Positions 1-9,018 are shown, counted from the first letter of the stretch. The stretch: 64,000 bases of DNA from Gordonia sp. PDNC005 (GCF_016919385.1 NZ_CP070351.1:3596001-3660000); one strand, 5' to 3'. Notes: generated by a model not told the origin, from the sequence alone. Numbers and translations: made by a program.

Positions 1-529
1 GACGTGTCCAGAACCCGTTGAGCGACACCCGTCCGCCTGCACCGAACTCGCGGACAAGGAGAGACGTGATCAGGAAACCCGAGAGGACGAAGAAGATGTC
101 GACGCCGAGATATCCGCCGCGCATCACATCTCCGAACAGGTGATAGATGACGACGGAGAGCACTGCAATACCGCGCAGGCCGTCGAGGGCCGGGGCCCGA
201 CGGATCCCACCCGTCTTGGGCTGCGGCTTCAGCGCGGGCTCCGGATCAGCCTCTGGTTCTGGCTTGGAATCTGGTTCCGGCGCGACTGCTTCCGGCTCCA
301 CAACCAGTCCGGCAACCGGGAAGGTCAGGTCGACGGGCTCTTCGACAACCGGATCGACGGTCTCGTCGACCGGCTCCGGTGCAGGCGGGGCGTCCGGCAA
401 AGTCTCTTCGACAACGTTGATGACGTCGTCGGATTCGGGCAGCGCGACGTCCACGGTCTCTTCGACGAGCCGCGGTTTCCGGATGGCGACAGTGTGGACG
501 CGTGGGCGCTCGGTGATCGTTCCCGTCAT
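1..529 (-). CDS. Acyltransferase-3 family membrane protein, partial (runs off the left edge)
   Basis: Amino-terminal 176 residues of an OafA/YrhL-type acyltransferase that would transfer acyl groups to an envelope glycan or glycolipid at the membrane. From ATG at 529 the first ~110 residues are a Pro/Glu/Val-rich extension with no recognisable fold, probably cytoplasmic. The family hallmark follows: DGLRGIAVLSVVIYHLF (about 116-132, with the conserved His at 130), then GGYLGVDIFFVLSGFLITS. The frame stays open to base 1, so the carboxy end is missing. It is divergent from a second acyltransferase-3 gene starting at 795, with 265 bp between them. Family membership is clear; the acceptor substrate is unknown. 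Confidence 0.85.
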   Translation of the reverse strand, partial: MTGTITERPRVHTVAIRKPRLVEETVDVALPESDDVINVVEETLPDAPPAPEPVDETVDPVVEEPVDLTFPVAGLVVEPEAVAPEPDSKPEPEADPEPALKPQPKTGGIRRAPALDGLRGIAVLSVVIYHLFGDVMRGGYLGVDIFFVLSGFLITSLLVREFGAGGRVSLNGFWTR

Positions 530-794
530 CGGATGCACTCCTGCCGCGCCTGTTTGTCGACGGCGTCAACGCAGAGCACGCGGCCCAGCATAACGGAGCA
601 GATCGGCCACAGCCGATCGGACGACAGGCGTTCGTCATCCGTTCGATGCACGTCACAGTGAGGGCGTTCGGGAGCGGCCGTGGACGAGTCCGGTTCGTCG
701 CGGCTGCTAGAATCGCAAGCTGCGAACCCGGCACCTGCCAGGGGAAACGCGGTGTCCACCCGACTGCAGGTGGGAGCAGGAACGGGAGACGACC

Positions 795-2969
795 ATGGCG
801 AATCCGGCGGTGAGCGGGGCCGGGAAGTCGGAGTCGTCCGGAAAAGCCGCCAGCCCCGCCTACCGCACCGACCTCGACGGACTCCGCGGTATCGCCATCG
901 CCCTCGTCGCCTGCTTCCACGTGTGGTTCGGTCGGGTTTCCGGCGGCGTCGACGTGTTCCTCACCCTGTCCGGATACTTCTTCATCGGGTCACTGGTCCG
1001 ACACACCATCCACAGCCAGTCGAGCTTGATCGGTTTCGGCGAGACGATCAGCCCCTGGCCACGACTCAAGCGGCTGCTGCGGCGGCTGCTCCCTGCGCTC
1101 TACACAGTCCTGATCGTCGTAGCGCTGCTGACGATTGCAGTCATCGCACAGACTCGCTGGCTGAACGTCGGGCGCGAGGTGATCGCGAGCGCCCTGTACT
1201 TCCAGAACTATCACCTGGCGAAGAACTCGCAGGACTACCTGGCCGCAAGTTCGGCCAACAGTCCTCTCCAGCATCTGTGGTCCATGTCGATGCAGGGCCA
1301 GTTCTTCGTCGGAGCCCTGCTGGTCCTGCTGACGGTCGCCGGCGTCATCAAGATCCTCGGTTCACGCTTCGAGGTGTTCACTCGGCCCGTGGTGGTCCGT
1401 GCGATCTTCGCCGTGCTCGTCGGCGCGGTGGCGGCCGCATCGTTCGTCTGGGCGCAGCACCGGCTGCACATCGATCAGCCGTACAACTACTACGACACCC
1501 TGTCGCGACTGTGGGAGCCGCTGGTCGGCGGCCTTCTCGCGATATGGATGCCGACCTGGCGGGTGCCGACGCGGATCCGCAGCGCCGTGACCGTCGCCGC
1601 GCTGATCGTCATCGCCACCTGCGGTTGGTGGATCGACGGCGTAGCCGAGTACCCCGCAGCACTGGCGTGGGTCCCGGTCGGGGCGACGCTGCTGATCATC
1701 TGGTCCGGCCAGGTCTCCCCCGGTCAGAACCGGCCCGCGGCGAACGGGATGCTCGCGAGTCACCGAGCCGTCTGGTTGGGCGGACTGTCGTACTCGCTGT
1801 ACCTGATCCACTGGCCGCTGCTGATCTTCTACCTGACCTGGCACGGGACCGACCACGCGACGTTCGTCGAGGGCACCGCGATCCTCGCCGTGTCCCTCGG
1901 CCTCGCGTGGTTGATGAAGCGGTACGTCGAGGATCCCATGCGGGGCGGAGGACGGTCGTCCATCACACACGTGCGGTGGCCGTCGCACCCGCGCGTGACC
2001 TACCCGGCGATCCTCACGGTGGTGCTCGTGGCTGCCTCCGCGGGTACCGCGGGTGCGATCACCGCGTGGGACCGTCACATCTCGGGCGTCCACGTCGACA
2101 CCGCCAACCTCGATCCGGCGCTCTACCCAGGCGCGCGGGCACTCCTCGACGGAGTCCCCGTGCCCGCCGTCGACCCGCAGCCGACGCCCCTCGCCGCCGC
2201 GTCCGACCTGCCGCAGACGTTCTTCGACGGTGTGATGGTCGAGATGGACGTGACGACTCCCGGCGTCGGCGTCTACGGCGATGTGAACGGATCGAAGACG
2301 ATCGCGCTGGTGGGCGGATCCCACACCGAGATGTGGCTGGGCGCGGTTGATCCCATCGCCAAGGCCAACGGCGTCAAGATCCTCACGTACGTCAAACGCG
2401 GCTGCCCGATCACCGTCGACGAGAATCCCGCCTACCTCGAACGGGTGCCGTACCCCGAGTGTTACGAGTGGAACCTCGCGGTGATGGACGACCTCCTCAA
2501 GATCAGGCCGGACGCCGTCATCACGAACTCGACGCGGCCCGCGGAATCCGGCCCGGGAGACTTTCTCCCGCAGGGCTACATCACCGCGTTCCAGGAGTTG
2601 ACGTCCGCGGGCATCCCGGTGATCGGCATCCGAGACACCCCGTGGCCGCACAATGATCAGGGACCGATCGACACGCCCAACTGCCTGTCCGGCGGCGGCA
2701 CCGCCACCTCGTGCGGCACCGATCGGGCGAGTGCACTGAGCGCGGTCGACCCAGCACGCGCGCTCGCCGCGCGCGATCCGCTGTTCCATGCCCTCGACTT
2801 CACCGACGGCGTCTGCACCGCCGACTTCTGCCCGGCGATCGTCGGGAACATCATGGTGTACCGCGATCCGCATCATCTGACGCAGACGTATGTGCGGACG
2901 CTGATCCCCGAACTCGAGCGTCAACTCGCCGAGGCCCTTCCCTGGATTGCGCCGCCGCCCGCGCAGTGA
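795..2969 (+). CDS. Acyltransferase-3 / SGNH-domain membrane O-acyltransferase
   Basis: A 724-residue protein of the OafA type: an acyltransferase-3 membrane domain followed by an extracytoplasmic SGNH-hydrolase-like domain. DLDGLRGIAIALVACFHVW (from residue 26, His near 42) and GGVDVFLTLSGYFF mark the acyltransferase, with about ten hydrophobic segments to residue ~420. In the carboxy-terminal third, GGSHTEMW (~506) and DPHHLT (~690) resemble the Ser and Asp/His blocks of SGNH esterases. Proteins with this architecture usually acylate cell-wall polysaccharide or glycolipid. A purine-rich GGGAGACGACC precedes the ATG. It is divergent from the partial paralogue at the left edge. Confidence 0.88.
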   Translation: MANPAVSGAGKSESSGKAASPAYRTDLDGLRGIAIALVACFHVWFGRVSGGVDVFLTLSGYFFIGSLVRHTIHSQSSLIGFGETISPWPRLKRLLRRLLPALYTVLIVVALLTIAVIAQTRWLNVGREVIASALYFQNYHLAKNSQDYLAASSANSPLQHLWSMSMQGQFFVGALLVLLTVAGVIKILGSRFEVFTRPVVVRAIFAVLVGAVAAASFVWAQHRLHIDQPYNYYDTLSRLWEPLVGGLLAIWMPTWRVPTRIRSAVTVAALIVIATCGWWIDGVAEYPAALAWVPVGATLLIIWSGQVSPGQNRPAANGMLASHRAVWLGGLSYSLYLIHWPLLIFYLTWHGTDHATFVEGTAILAVSLGLAWLMKRYVEDPMRGGGRSSITHVRWPSHPRVTYPAILTVVLVAASAGTAGAITAWDRHISGVHVDTANLDPALYPGARALLDGVPVPAVDPQPTPLAAASDLPQTFFDGVMVEMDVTTPGVGVYGDVNGSKTIALVGGSHTEMWLGAVDPIAKANGVKILTYVKRGCPITVDENPAYLERVPYPECYEWNLAVMDDLLKIRPDAVITNSTRPAESGPGDFLPQGYITAFQELTSAGIPVIGIRDTPWPHNDQGPIDTPNCLSGGGTATSCGTDRASALSAVDPARALAARDPLFHALDFTDGVCTADFCPAIVGNIMVYRDPHHLTQTYVRTLIPELERQLAEALPWIAPPPAQ

Positions 2970-2975
2970 TTGCGG

Positions 2976-3617
2976 TCAGTCGTCGTCCGCAGAACTCCAC
3001 TCCCACACGAGCGGGCGCCTGCCTGGCTTCCCGACGTCCGGAGCCTGAGTGGACCGCAGTTGCGAATGTCCCGAGAGAGCGCGCCGAAGATTCGACTGAT
3101 GCACCGGCTCGCCGGTGACGTCGCTGGTCAGACGCACAGCGTCGGGTGTGGAGAACCACGGACCGGTGAGAGCTCGGGTGGTGTCGTCGTCGGACCAAAG
3201 TCGTTGTCGGACCTGGGCGAGCGCCATCGTCACGATCGAGTTGTGATCGAACGGCAGAGTCGGCTCTTCGTCGGCTGACGTCCACGACACCCCGGCCGCC
3301 CCGTCGTCCACGACGTTCGGGGCGATCACGGCGACGAAGGCCACCGAGATCGCATGCCGACGCGGTTCGCGGTTCGGGCCGTCGAACGCGCCGATCTGAA
3401 ACCGGTGACGCACGGAGGACGGCCTGATCCCGGCCTTGCTGTCGAGCGCGCGGCTTGCCGCCTCGGCGAGCCGCTCACCAGTCCCGAGAAGCACACCGGG
3501 GAGTGCGAACTGTCCGATGAACGGTTCGAAGCGCCTGCGGGCGGTGCCGACGACGAGTCCGGTCTGCGTCCATGCGATCGGGACGACGTCGACGGCGATC
3601 AGCGGCTGGTCGGTCAT
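2976..3617 (-). CDS. nrtR: NrtR-like regulator of NAD metabolism (Nudix-related domain plus winged helix)
   Basis: A 213-residue protein with the two-domain plan of NrtR, the Nudix-related transcriptional regulator that senses ADP-ribose or related NAD metabolites. The Nudix-like domain spans about 1-115. Its box (residues ~40-63, ending ALDSKAGI) has lost the catalytic REUxEE glutamates, as expected of a sensor rather than a hydrolase. Residues ~120-213 (LPFDHNSIVTMAL, then NLRRAL and a basic GKPGRRP) match the NrtR winged helix. Its ATG overlaps the stop of the upstream nadR-like gene by 4 bp, and pnuC precedes that, so a NAD-salvage role is strongly suggested. It could still be a degenerate hydrolase. 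Confidence 0.78.
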   Translation of the reverse strand: MTDQPLIAVDVVPIAWTQTGLVVGTARRRFEPFIGQFALPGVLLGTGERLAEAASRALDSKAGIRPSSVRHRFQIGAFDGPNREPRRHAISVAFVAVIAPNVVDDGAAGVSWTSADEEPTLPFDHNSIVTMALAQVRQRLWSDDDTTRALTGPWFSTPDAVRLTSDVTGEPVHQSNLRRALSGHSQLRSTQAPDVGKPGRRPLVWEWSSADDD

Positions 3618-4729
3618 GCGAGCACCGTCGATTCGGCCCACTCCGGGGAGTCGAAACGGCACGTTCGGCGCCACGCCGCGTCGACAGTCGCGATCGCATA
3701 CTCGAGACGTTCGGATGGGGAGCCCCGCAGCAGAACCCACGAGTGGCCGGCGGCGGTCAGCTCGTCGACGAACCAGTCGTGCATCGTGACTCGGATGTGT
3801 TCGCCGTCGCGCCAACCGTCCTGCTCGAACGGGACACCGACGTGATCGGTCACGAGGTACAGCGCGCGTCGGGGCAGTTCCGACGTCGCCGCGGTGAGCG
3901 CCCCCGTACTGTGCGAGCCGACATACCGCCGCTCCCACAGCATGGTCGCGAAGGCGTCCGTGTCGGCGATGACCAGCGGATGGGCGCGAGCGGCGTCGTT
4001 CTCGCGGCGCGTCTGCTCCGCGGCGATGGCGGTGAACTGCTCAGTGGTCCACTCGAGGCCGTCGAGTGTCGGAGTCGGTCGTCCGGCGCGTGCCGCCGCC
4101 TCACGCGTCTGGCGGTACAGCGAGTACGTGAACTCCCGGCCGTACTCCTCGACTCGCCGCATGCCGTGGTGGCCGGGCAGCGATCGGTAATGGTCGACCA
4201 GTCCCCTGGCGAGGGTCGTCGTGCCCGTCGATTCGGCTCCGACGACGATGATCCGCGTCGCCAGCCCGAGCCGCACGGCTTCCGGGAGTTGCCCCCACCG
4301 ACCGACCACATCGGTGCGGACCGCGGTGCCGCTGACCGAGATCCCCGACCGGAGCGGGTCGTACACGTCTGCGGTTGCACCGAGTTCCGCGGCGAGCCGT
4401 TCTCCGTAGCTCTCGCTCGAGACCACAACGTCCGGCAGGGGCAGCCCGTTCACCCGCAACGCCACCTCCATCGCCTGGACGTGTGCGGTCCAGGCGACTG
4501 ACGACGTGTAGTCGACCGGCGCGTCGTCGAGCATGCCCACGACCGTCACCTCCGGCAGGTGTGACGACGCCTGCCGCAGCCAGTCGACTCGGTTGGCGAG
4601 CGGAATCGACTCCTGCGTCGCGGCCATCACCAGGATCACGGCGCGACCGTATCGCGCGGCGTGCTCGATCAGCGCGAGGTGACCGTTGTGCGGCGGGTAG
4701 AACTTGCCGATGACCAGTGCTGTCGTCAT
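3614..4729 (-). CDS. nadR: NadR-like NMN adenylyltransferase / ribosylnicotinamide kinase
   Basis: A 371-residue bifunctional NAD-salvage enzyme. The amino-terminal nucleotidyltransferase domain has GKFYPPHNGH (8-17) and ISVSGTAVR (130-138) and would adenylate NMN to NAD. The carboxy-terminal P-loop domain starts GAESTGTTT (164-172) and would phosphorylate nicotinamide riboside to NMN. The usual P-loop lysine (GKS/GKT) is Thr170 here, so kinase activity is uncertain. Unlike enterobacterial NadR there is no amino-terminal DNA-binding domain, which fits the separate NrtR-like regulator downstream. ATGA overlaps link it to pnuC upstream and to the regulator downstream, implying translational coupling. 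The start at 4729 is set by the GKFYPPHNGH context and this overlap. Confidence 0.87.
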   Translation of the reverse strand: MTTALVIGKFYPPHNGHLALIEHAARYGRAVILVMAATQESIPLANRVDWLRQASSHLPEVTVVGMLDDAPVDYTSSVAWTAHVQAMEVALRVNGLPLPDVVVSSESYGERLAAELGATADVYDPLRSGISVSGTAVRTDVVGRWGQLPEAVRLGLATRIIVVGAESTGTTTLARGLVDHYRSLPGHHGMRRVEEYGREFTYSLYRQTREAAARAGRPTPTLDGLEWTTEQFTAIAAEQTRRENDAARAHPLVIADTDAFATMLWERRYVGSHSTGALTAATSELPRRALYLVTDHVGVPFEQDGWRDGEHIRVTMHDWFVDELTAAGHSWVLLRGSPSERLEYAIATVDAAWRRTCRFDSPEWAESTVLA

Positions 4730-5367
4730 CCCACGACCACCACGTCGGGCGTGCCCGCCTGGGCTGCGAGGTCTCGACGCCACCGTCGCAGGCCGTCGAT
4801 GCACAGGCAGAGGAAGCCCGCGTACAGGATCGCGGTGAGCCACAGTCCCTTGTGCACGTACAGCGGGATCGAGACGATGTCGACGACGATCCACACCCAC
4901 CACTGCTCGATGATCTTCCGCGCCTGGCCCCACGTGGCCAGCAGTGATGCGGCGAGGATGAAGGCGTCCGGCCACGGGACCGTGGAATCGGTCTGACTGT
5001 GCAGGAGAAGGGCGACGGCGACGGTTCCGGCTGCTGTCGCCAGCCCTCCGGCAACCGCTTCGATCGGCGTCACACGACGGACCGGCAAGTCGGACGCCGA
5101 TGCTGCACGCCGCCACATCCACCAGCCGTACAGGCCGAGCACCGCGAAGATCACCTGGAGGGCGGTGTCTGCATAGAGTCCAGCACCGAGGAACAGGACG
5201 ATGAACACGACGTTGTTGGCGATGCCGATCGGCCAGTTCCACCTCAGTTGACGGGTCACCGCCCACACGCAGAGGGCGCCCGTCACGAAGCCGAGCACCT
5301 CGACCGCCGTCAACGGCTGATTCCCGATCGTGAACACCGTGGTGTTCAGCATGTCGATGACGTTCAT
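4726..5367 (-). CDS. pnuC: PnuC-family nicotinamide riboside transporter
   Basis: A 213-residue polytopic membrane protein of the PnuC family, which takes up nicotinamide riboside by facilitated diffusion driven by intracellular phosphorylation. About seven hydrophobic segments are visible, with the aromatic-rich family signatures LRWNWPIGIANNVVF and LGLYGWWMWRR. ATG 5367 is preferred because GAGGGGAG lies 5 nt upstream; a longer reading from 5394 has no such site. It is the first gene of the pnuC-nadR-nrtR set, and its product would feed the kinase domain encoded next. Confidence 0.88.
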   Translation of the reverse strand: MNVIDMLNTTVFTIGNQPLTAVEVLGFVTGALCVWAVTRQLRWNWPIGIANNVVFIVLFLGAGLYADTALQVIFAVLGLYGWWMWRRAASASDLPVRRVTPIEAVAGGLATAAGTVAVALLLHSQTDSTVPWPDAFILAASLLATWGQARKIIEQWWVWIVVDIVSIPLYVHKGLWLTAILYAGFLCLCIDGLRRWRRDLAAQAGTPDVVVVG

Positions 5368-5400
5368 GGCACTCCCCTCGTGGTTCTGTGCCATGACGAT

Positions 5401-5425
5401 AGTTGAAAAACTCAGTTCGAGTCAA
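5401..5425. promoter_or_regulatory. Candidate operator or promoter region upstream of pnuC
   Basis: The short gap before pnuC is unusually AT-rich and contains nested inverted repeats: AGTT-GAAA-AACT, and on the other strand ACTC-GAACT-GAGT. An ACTCAG followed by TCGA is also found upstream of nadB (53312-53324). It is a plausible NrtR operator, but the consensus for this lineage cannot be verified from sequence alone. Confidence 0.35.
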
Positions 5426-6916
5426 TCATCTCTTCGTCAGCCCCTGCCGCTGCGCGTCCGCAGCGAGAGCGGGCTCCCTGATCGTCTCCGGGTCGGTGCC
5501 GTCCCAGCACTCGACTCCGGTGAGTCCCGGGACGTCGCCGCGGTGGAACACCGGGTCCAGGCCGCGTGATCGCTGCTCCGAGTAGTTCTTCAACAGCACT
5601 ACCGCAACGCCACCGATCGCGAACAGCCCGACGATGTTCACCGTCGCCATCACCGACGAGAAGAGATCCGCGAGGTTCCAGACGAGCGACACCTTGGCGA
5701 TAGCGCCGAAGAACACGAAGCCGACGACGACCACGCGGAACACGTTGAGCACCCACCGCCGCCGCGTGAAGAACGCGATGTTCGTCTCGCCGTAGTAGTA
5801 GTTGCCGATCACGGAGCTGAACGCGAGGAAGAACAGGATCACCGCCAAAAGGGGCCCCGCCCAGGATCCGATGTGCTGCGCGAGCGCCGTCTGCGTCAGC
5901 TGCACACCCTCAAGATCACTTCCATAATCCGGGTTGGACAGCAGAATGATGAACGCGGTGGCCGAGCAGACGATCAGGGTGTCGAAGTAGACGCCGAGAG
6001 TCTGCACGAGGCCCTGCTTCACCGGGTGGGACACGGCTGCGGTCGCGGCGGCGTTCGGTGTCGATCCCATGCCCGCTTCGTTGGAGAACAGTCCACGACG
6101 CATGCCCTGCATGATCGCCGCCCATACCCCGCCTCCGACGAACTCACGCCAGCCGAAGGCCGACTCGACGATGTCTCGGATCACGCCGGGAAGCTGCGTC
6201 AGATTGGTCAGCACCACCAGCAACGCGAGCCCGACGTACAGCACCGCCATCGCCGGGACCAGCACCTGGGATACACCGGAGATGCGGTGGACTCCGCCGA
6301 AGATGACCGCCGCGGTCAGGACTGCCAGCACCCCTCCGATCACGTACGGGAGCCATTCGCCGTCGACGTCGACCGCCAGATCGACCGCTGACGTGATCGA
6401 GTTCGACTGCACAGCGTTGAACACGAATCCGTAGGTGAACGTGATCGCCATGGCGAACACGAACGCCATCGCGATTCCGACTCTCCGGTTCTTGATCCCT
6501 CGGCTCAGGTAGTAGGCGGGACCGCCGCGGTAGTCGGCGCCGTCGCGCACCTTGTAAAGCTGGCCCAGAGTCGATTCGACGAAAGCGGTGGCCCCGCCGA
6601 TGATCGCGAGCATCCACATCCAGAACACGGCACCCGGACCGCCGATCGTGAGCGCCACGGCGACACCCGCGACGTTGCCGGTCCCCACGCGGGATGCCGC
6701 CGAGATGCAGAACGCACGAAACGCCGAGATCTGAGCGCCGCCGTCCTTCCCGGTGGGCGGGCGCTCTTTGATCGCACGGGCCATCTCTGGCGCCATCCGG
6801 AGCTGGACCACTGCCGTGCGCACGCCCCACCACAAGCCGGCACCGACCAGCAGGACGATGAGCACGTACCCGTAGTGATCGTTGAACCAGACGACTGCAT
6901 CATCGAGGGCGTCCAT
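5426..6916 (-). CDS. AGCS-family sodium:alanine/glycine symporter
   Basis: A 496-residue integral membrane protein of the alanine or glycine:cation symporter family. It would import a small neutral amino acid with Na+. Diagnostic stretches are AFCISAASRVGTGNVAGVA (near 70-88), GGPGAVFWMWMLAIIGG, the GQLYKVRDGADYRGGPAYY loop, and GLFSNEAGMGSTPNAAATA near 275-293. Length and about 10-11 hydrophobic segments are normal for the family. It ends 58 bp before pnuC in the same direction, but no functional link to NAD salvage is evident. No strong Shine-Dalgarno is seen at ATG 6916. Confidence 0.9.
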   Translation of the reverse strand: MDALDDAVVWFNDHYGYVLIVLLVGAGLWWGVRTAVVQLRMAPEMARAIKERPPTGKDGGAQISAFRAFCISAASRVGTGNVAGVAVALTIGGPGAVFWMWMLAIIGGATAFVESTLGQLYKVRDGADYRGGPAYYLSRGIKNRRVGIAMAFVFAMAITFTYGFVFNAVQSNSITSAVDLAVDVDGEWLPYVIGGVLAVLTAAVIFGGVHRISGVSQVLVPAMAVLYVGLALLVVLTNLTQLPGVIRDIVESAFGWREFVGGGVWAAIMQGMRRGLFSNEAGMGSTPNAAATAAVSHPVKQGLVQTLGVYFDTLIVCSATAFIILLSNPDYGSDLEGVQLTQTALAQHIGSWAGPLLAVILFFLAFSSVIGNYYYGETNIAFFTRRRWVLNVFRVVVVGFVFFGAIAKVSLVWNLADLFSSVMATVNIVGLFAIGGVAVVLLKNYSEQRSRGLDPVFHRGDVPGLTGVECWDGTDPETIREPALAADAQRQGLTKR

Positions 6917-7024
6917 GAGGCGAGTGTATCGACGGGTTGATCGGATTCACTGCGACGGTCCCGGGCGCGACGACCGTCCGGTCGGGGCCGTTTCGAGGTC
7001 CGGTGCCGCACCCCGAGTCCCGCG

Positions 7025-7065
7025 GCGGGTGCGGACTCGGTATCGCCTACCGAGTCCGCACCCGC
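7025..7065. terminator. Long perfect hairpin downstream of the MFS gene
   Basis: A perfect 18-bp inverted repeat (7025-7042 with 7048-7065) around a 5-nt TCGCC loop lies just past the stop of the MFS gene and upstream of the AGCS gene. There is no T-tract on either side, so it would be a U-less actinobacterial-type terminator or an mRNA-stabilising hairpin. Confidence 0.7.
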
Positions 7066-7077
7066 ATTCTGTGTCGG

Positions 7078-8547
7078 TCAGACTCGGTCGGCGACGGAGG
7101 GCATCACGACTCGCGACCGCGACGACGCCACCGCGACGACGATCAGAGCTGCGATGCCGACCACGATCCAGTAGCCGATGCCGAACTGGCCCTTCGACGC
7201 GATCTCGATGTCAGTACCCGGAATGACGAGTGTCGACCAGCTCAGCACCGTCGTGACCACGGCCGACCCCAGGGAGAATCCGACGGCCATGGCCGTGCCC
7301 ACCATTGCGCCCGCCATACCCGCCTTCTCCTCGCGCACCGACTGCTGCACGAGGGCGAAACACGCCGAGTAGACGATCGAGCAGCCGAAACCCACCACTC
7401 CCGAGGCGACCAGGAAGCTCCACTCCTGGTCAGAGACCGCGATGAGCAAGACGAATCCGGCGAGAGCGATCACTGCGCCGACGTTGAAGACCGCCAGTCC
7501 GCGGCCCGCAGCGACCGGGCGTTCAGCTACGGCGCCACCGATCAGGAAGGTCACAGCGAACGGAATCATGAGCATGCCGGTGTCGAGCGCGCTGAGACCG
7601 AGTCCGTACGAATCGGACGGAGCCAACCACGCGGGGTCGACCTGGGCGAAGTTGCTCATCAGGACGAGGAAAGCCGCGTTGACCATGGCGATCAAGGTGA
7701 TCACGATGCACGACAGAATCACCGGCGACGACTTCGCGACCGACGGATCGAATACGGGCGTCGACGTCTTCCGCTGCGCCTGGAGCCACGTCGCGGCACC
7801 GACAATGCCGACGACGAGCGGGATCAATGCTCCCGCACCCCACTCGAGCCCCTGCGTCATGGCGAGCAGGAGGGCGCCAATCCATGCGACGAGCCAGGTG
7901 GTGCCGATGACCGGGATGCTCCCACCAGAGATCGACTGCGCGTTCTGCGGAATGATGAGCGCGGACGCGAAGATGGTGACAGCGAAGCACGCCGTGAGGA
8001 TGTAGAAGAACATCTGGACCGACACGTAGTCGACGATGAGTCCGCCGCCGATCATGCCGATGACGATGCCGGCACCGGTAGCCATCACCAAGACGGCCAC
8101 CGAGATGGCCAGGCCGCTCTCGCCGAGAGCTCGACGCAGGAAGCCGAGCGGGAGCAGCTGGGCGGCGCCTCCGAAGCCCATGACGACTGCACCGGCGAGC
8201 AGCGCGCCGTAGGAGTTGCCAACGGCGATGATGCCGCCGCCGAGTGTCATCGCGATACACGCCGCCACGGCTGCGGTGCGGTCGCCTGCGACATCGGACA
8301 GTTTCGGCAACACGATGAAGCCCGCACCACCGCCGAGAGTGAGAAGCGTGAAGATCCAGGTCGCGGCGGCCACCGAGGTGATCTGGTACTCCGCCTGAAT
8401 CACCGGAAGAAGAGGTGGAAGCAGGAAGGTGAGCGCGTTGGTCAGGATCACGAGCAGCGACGCGACTCCGATCAACTGTAGTCGGGTCGAGCCGGCGACT
8501 CTCGGTGCGGCGGCGGCGACGCCGAGAGGCGACAGTGCATCTGTCAT
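7078..8547 (-). CDS. MFS transporter, DHA-type
   Basis: A 489-residue major facilitator protein with 12-14 predicted hydrophobic segments. The first half carries the usual loop-2/3 pattern (KLSDVAGDRTAAVAACI) and LLPLGFLRRALGE, and it reads like drug/metabolite:H+ antiporters. It has a good Shine-Dalgarno (AGGAG, about 8 nt from ATG 8547). It is divergent from the imine-reductase-type gene across a 573-bp region holding two operator-like palindromes, so it probably moves a substrate or product of the catabolic island. Direction of transport and substrate are unknown. Confidence 0.85.
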   Translation of the reverse strand: MTDALSPLGVAAAAPRVAGSTRLQLIGVASLLVILTNALTFLLPPLLPVIQAEYQITSVAAATWIFTLLTLGGGAGFIVLPKLSDVAGDRTAAVAACIAMTLGGGIIAVGNSYGALLAGAVVMGFGGAAQLLPLGFLRRALGESGLAISVAVLVMATGAGIVIGMIGGGLIVDYVSVQMFFYILTACFAVTIFASALIIPQNAQSISGGSIPVIGTTWLVAWIGALLLAMTQGLEWGAGALIPLVVGIVGAATWLQAQRKTSTPVFDPSVAKSSPVILSCIVITLIAMVNAAFLVLMSNFAQVDPAWLAPSDSYGLGLSALDTGMLMIPFAVTFLIGGAVAERPVAAGRGLAVFNVGAVIALAGFVLLIAVSDQEWSFLVASGVVGFGCSIVYSACFALVQQSVREEKAGMAGAMVGTAMAVGFSLGSAVVTTVLSWSTLVIPGTDIEIASKGQFGIGYWIVVGIAALIVVAVASSRSRVVMPSVADRV

Positions 8548-8789
8548 GTCGATACTCCTGTAAGAAGGGATGCTTCCGGGCGCTTGCCTGGACGGGGAAT
8601 GGCCTGCGCGGGGGCGGGCCGGGCGGACGCGACCGGGAGGTCACGTCGGACGAGCATGGGGGCCGAAGAGCAGTCTCGACTCCTCAGGTGGGCGCTTCCG
8701 GCTCACATCCGGCGCTTCTGCTCGGCGTGACACAGTTCCCAATCGGTTGTCACTGTGACCCGATGCACAGCGTAGGGCAACATGGACGC

Positions 8790-8815
8790 TTGATCAATAG
8801 TTTGACTAAATCAAA
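8790..8815. promoter_or_regulatory. Candidate TetR operator (TTGATCAA and TTTGA-N5-TCAAA)
   Basis: TTGATCAA (8790-8797) is followed by TTTGA-CTAAA-TCAAA (8801-8815). The same TTTGA-N5-TCAAA palindrome, also containing TTGATCAA, lies upstream of the TetR gene at 16504-16522. That shared motif is the basis for assigning it to this TetR regulator. Confidence 0.6.
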
Positions 8816-8995
8816 TGACCAGCGCGGTATCCGTCCGAATTGCTCGTCCGTCGACTGTCGATGCGATCGACGCTGCGGTGACGACCACTCGCTCGTAGTG
8901 ACCCCACGCAGAGCGACGCAAGGTGTGCACAACGCACCGCGGCGCGACCGAGGACGGTGACATCCGAATATGGTCGTCACCTCTTCCATCAATGA

Positions 8996-9018
8996 GAGTG
9001 ATTCAGTACACATCACTC
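8996..9018. promoter_or_regulatory. Second operator-like palindrome, GAGTGAT-N9-ATCACTC
   Basis: Perfect 7-bp arms (8996-9002 and 9012-9018) separated by 9 bp, about 100 bp upstream of the imine-reductase-type start. It is unrelated in sequence to the TTTGA-N5-TCAAA motif, so a different regulator, for example the PucR-like protein of the island, could bind here. The assignment is speculative. Confidence 0.45.

Noticed and set aside
2976..3617. Active Nudix pyrophosphatase
   Set aside because: The catalytic glutamates of the Nudix box are replaced and a winged-helix-like end is present.
8505..8960. A 151-codon plus-strand open frame between the MFS and imine-reductase genes
   Set aside because: It overlaps the 5' end of the MFS gene, has no ribosome-binding site and no recognisable protein; the region reads better as a promoter with operators.
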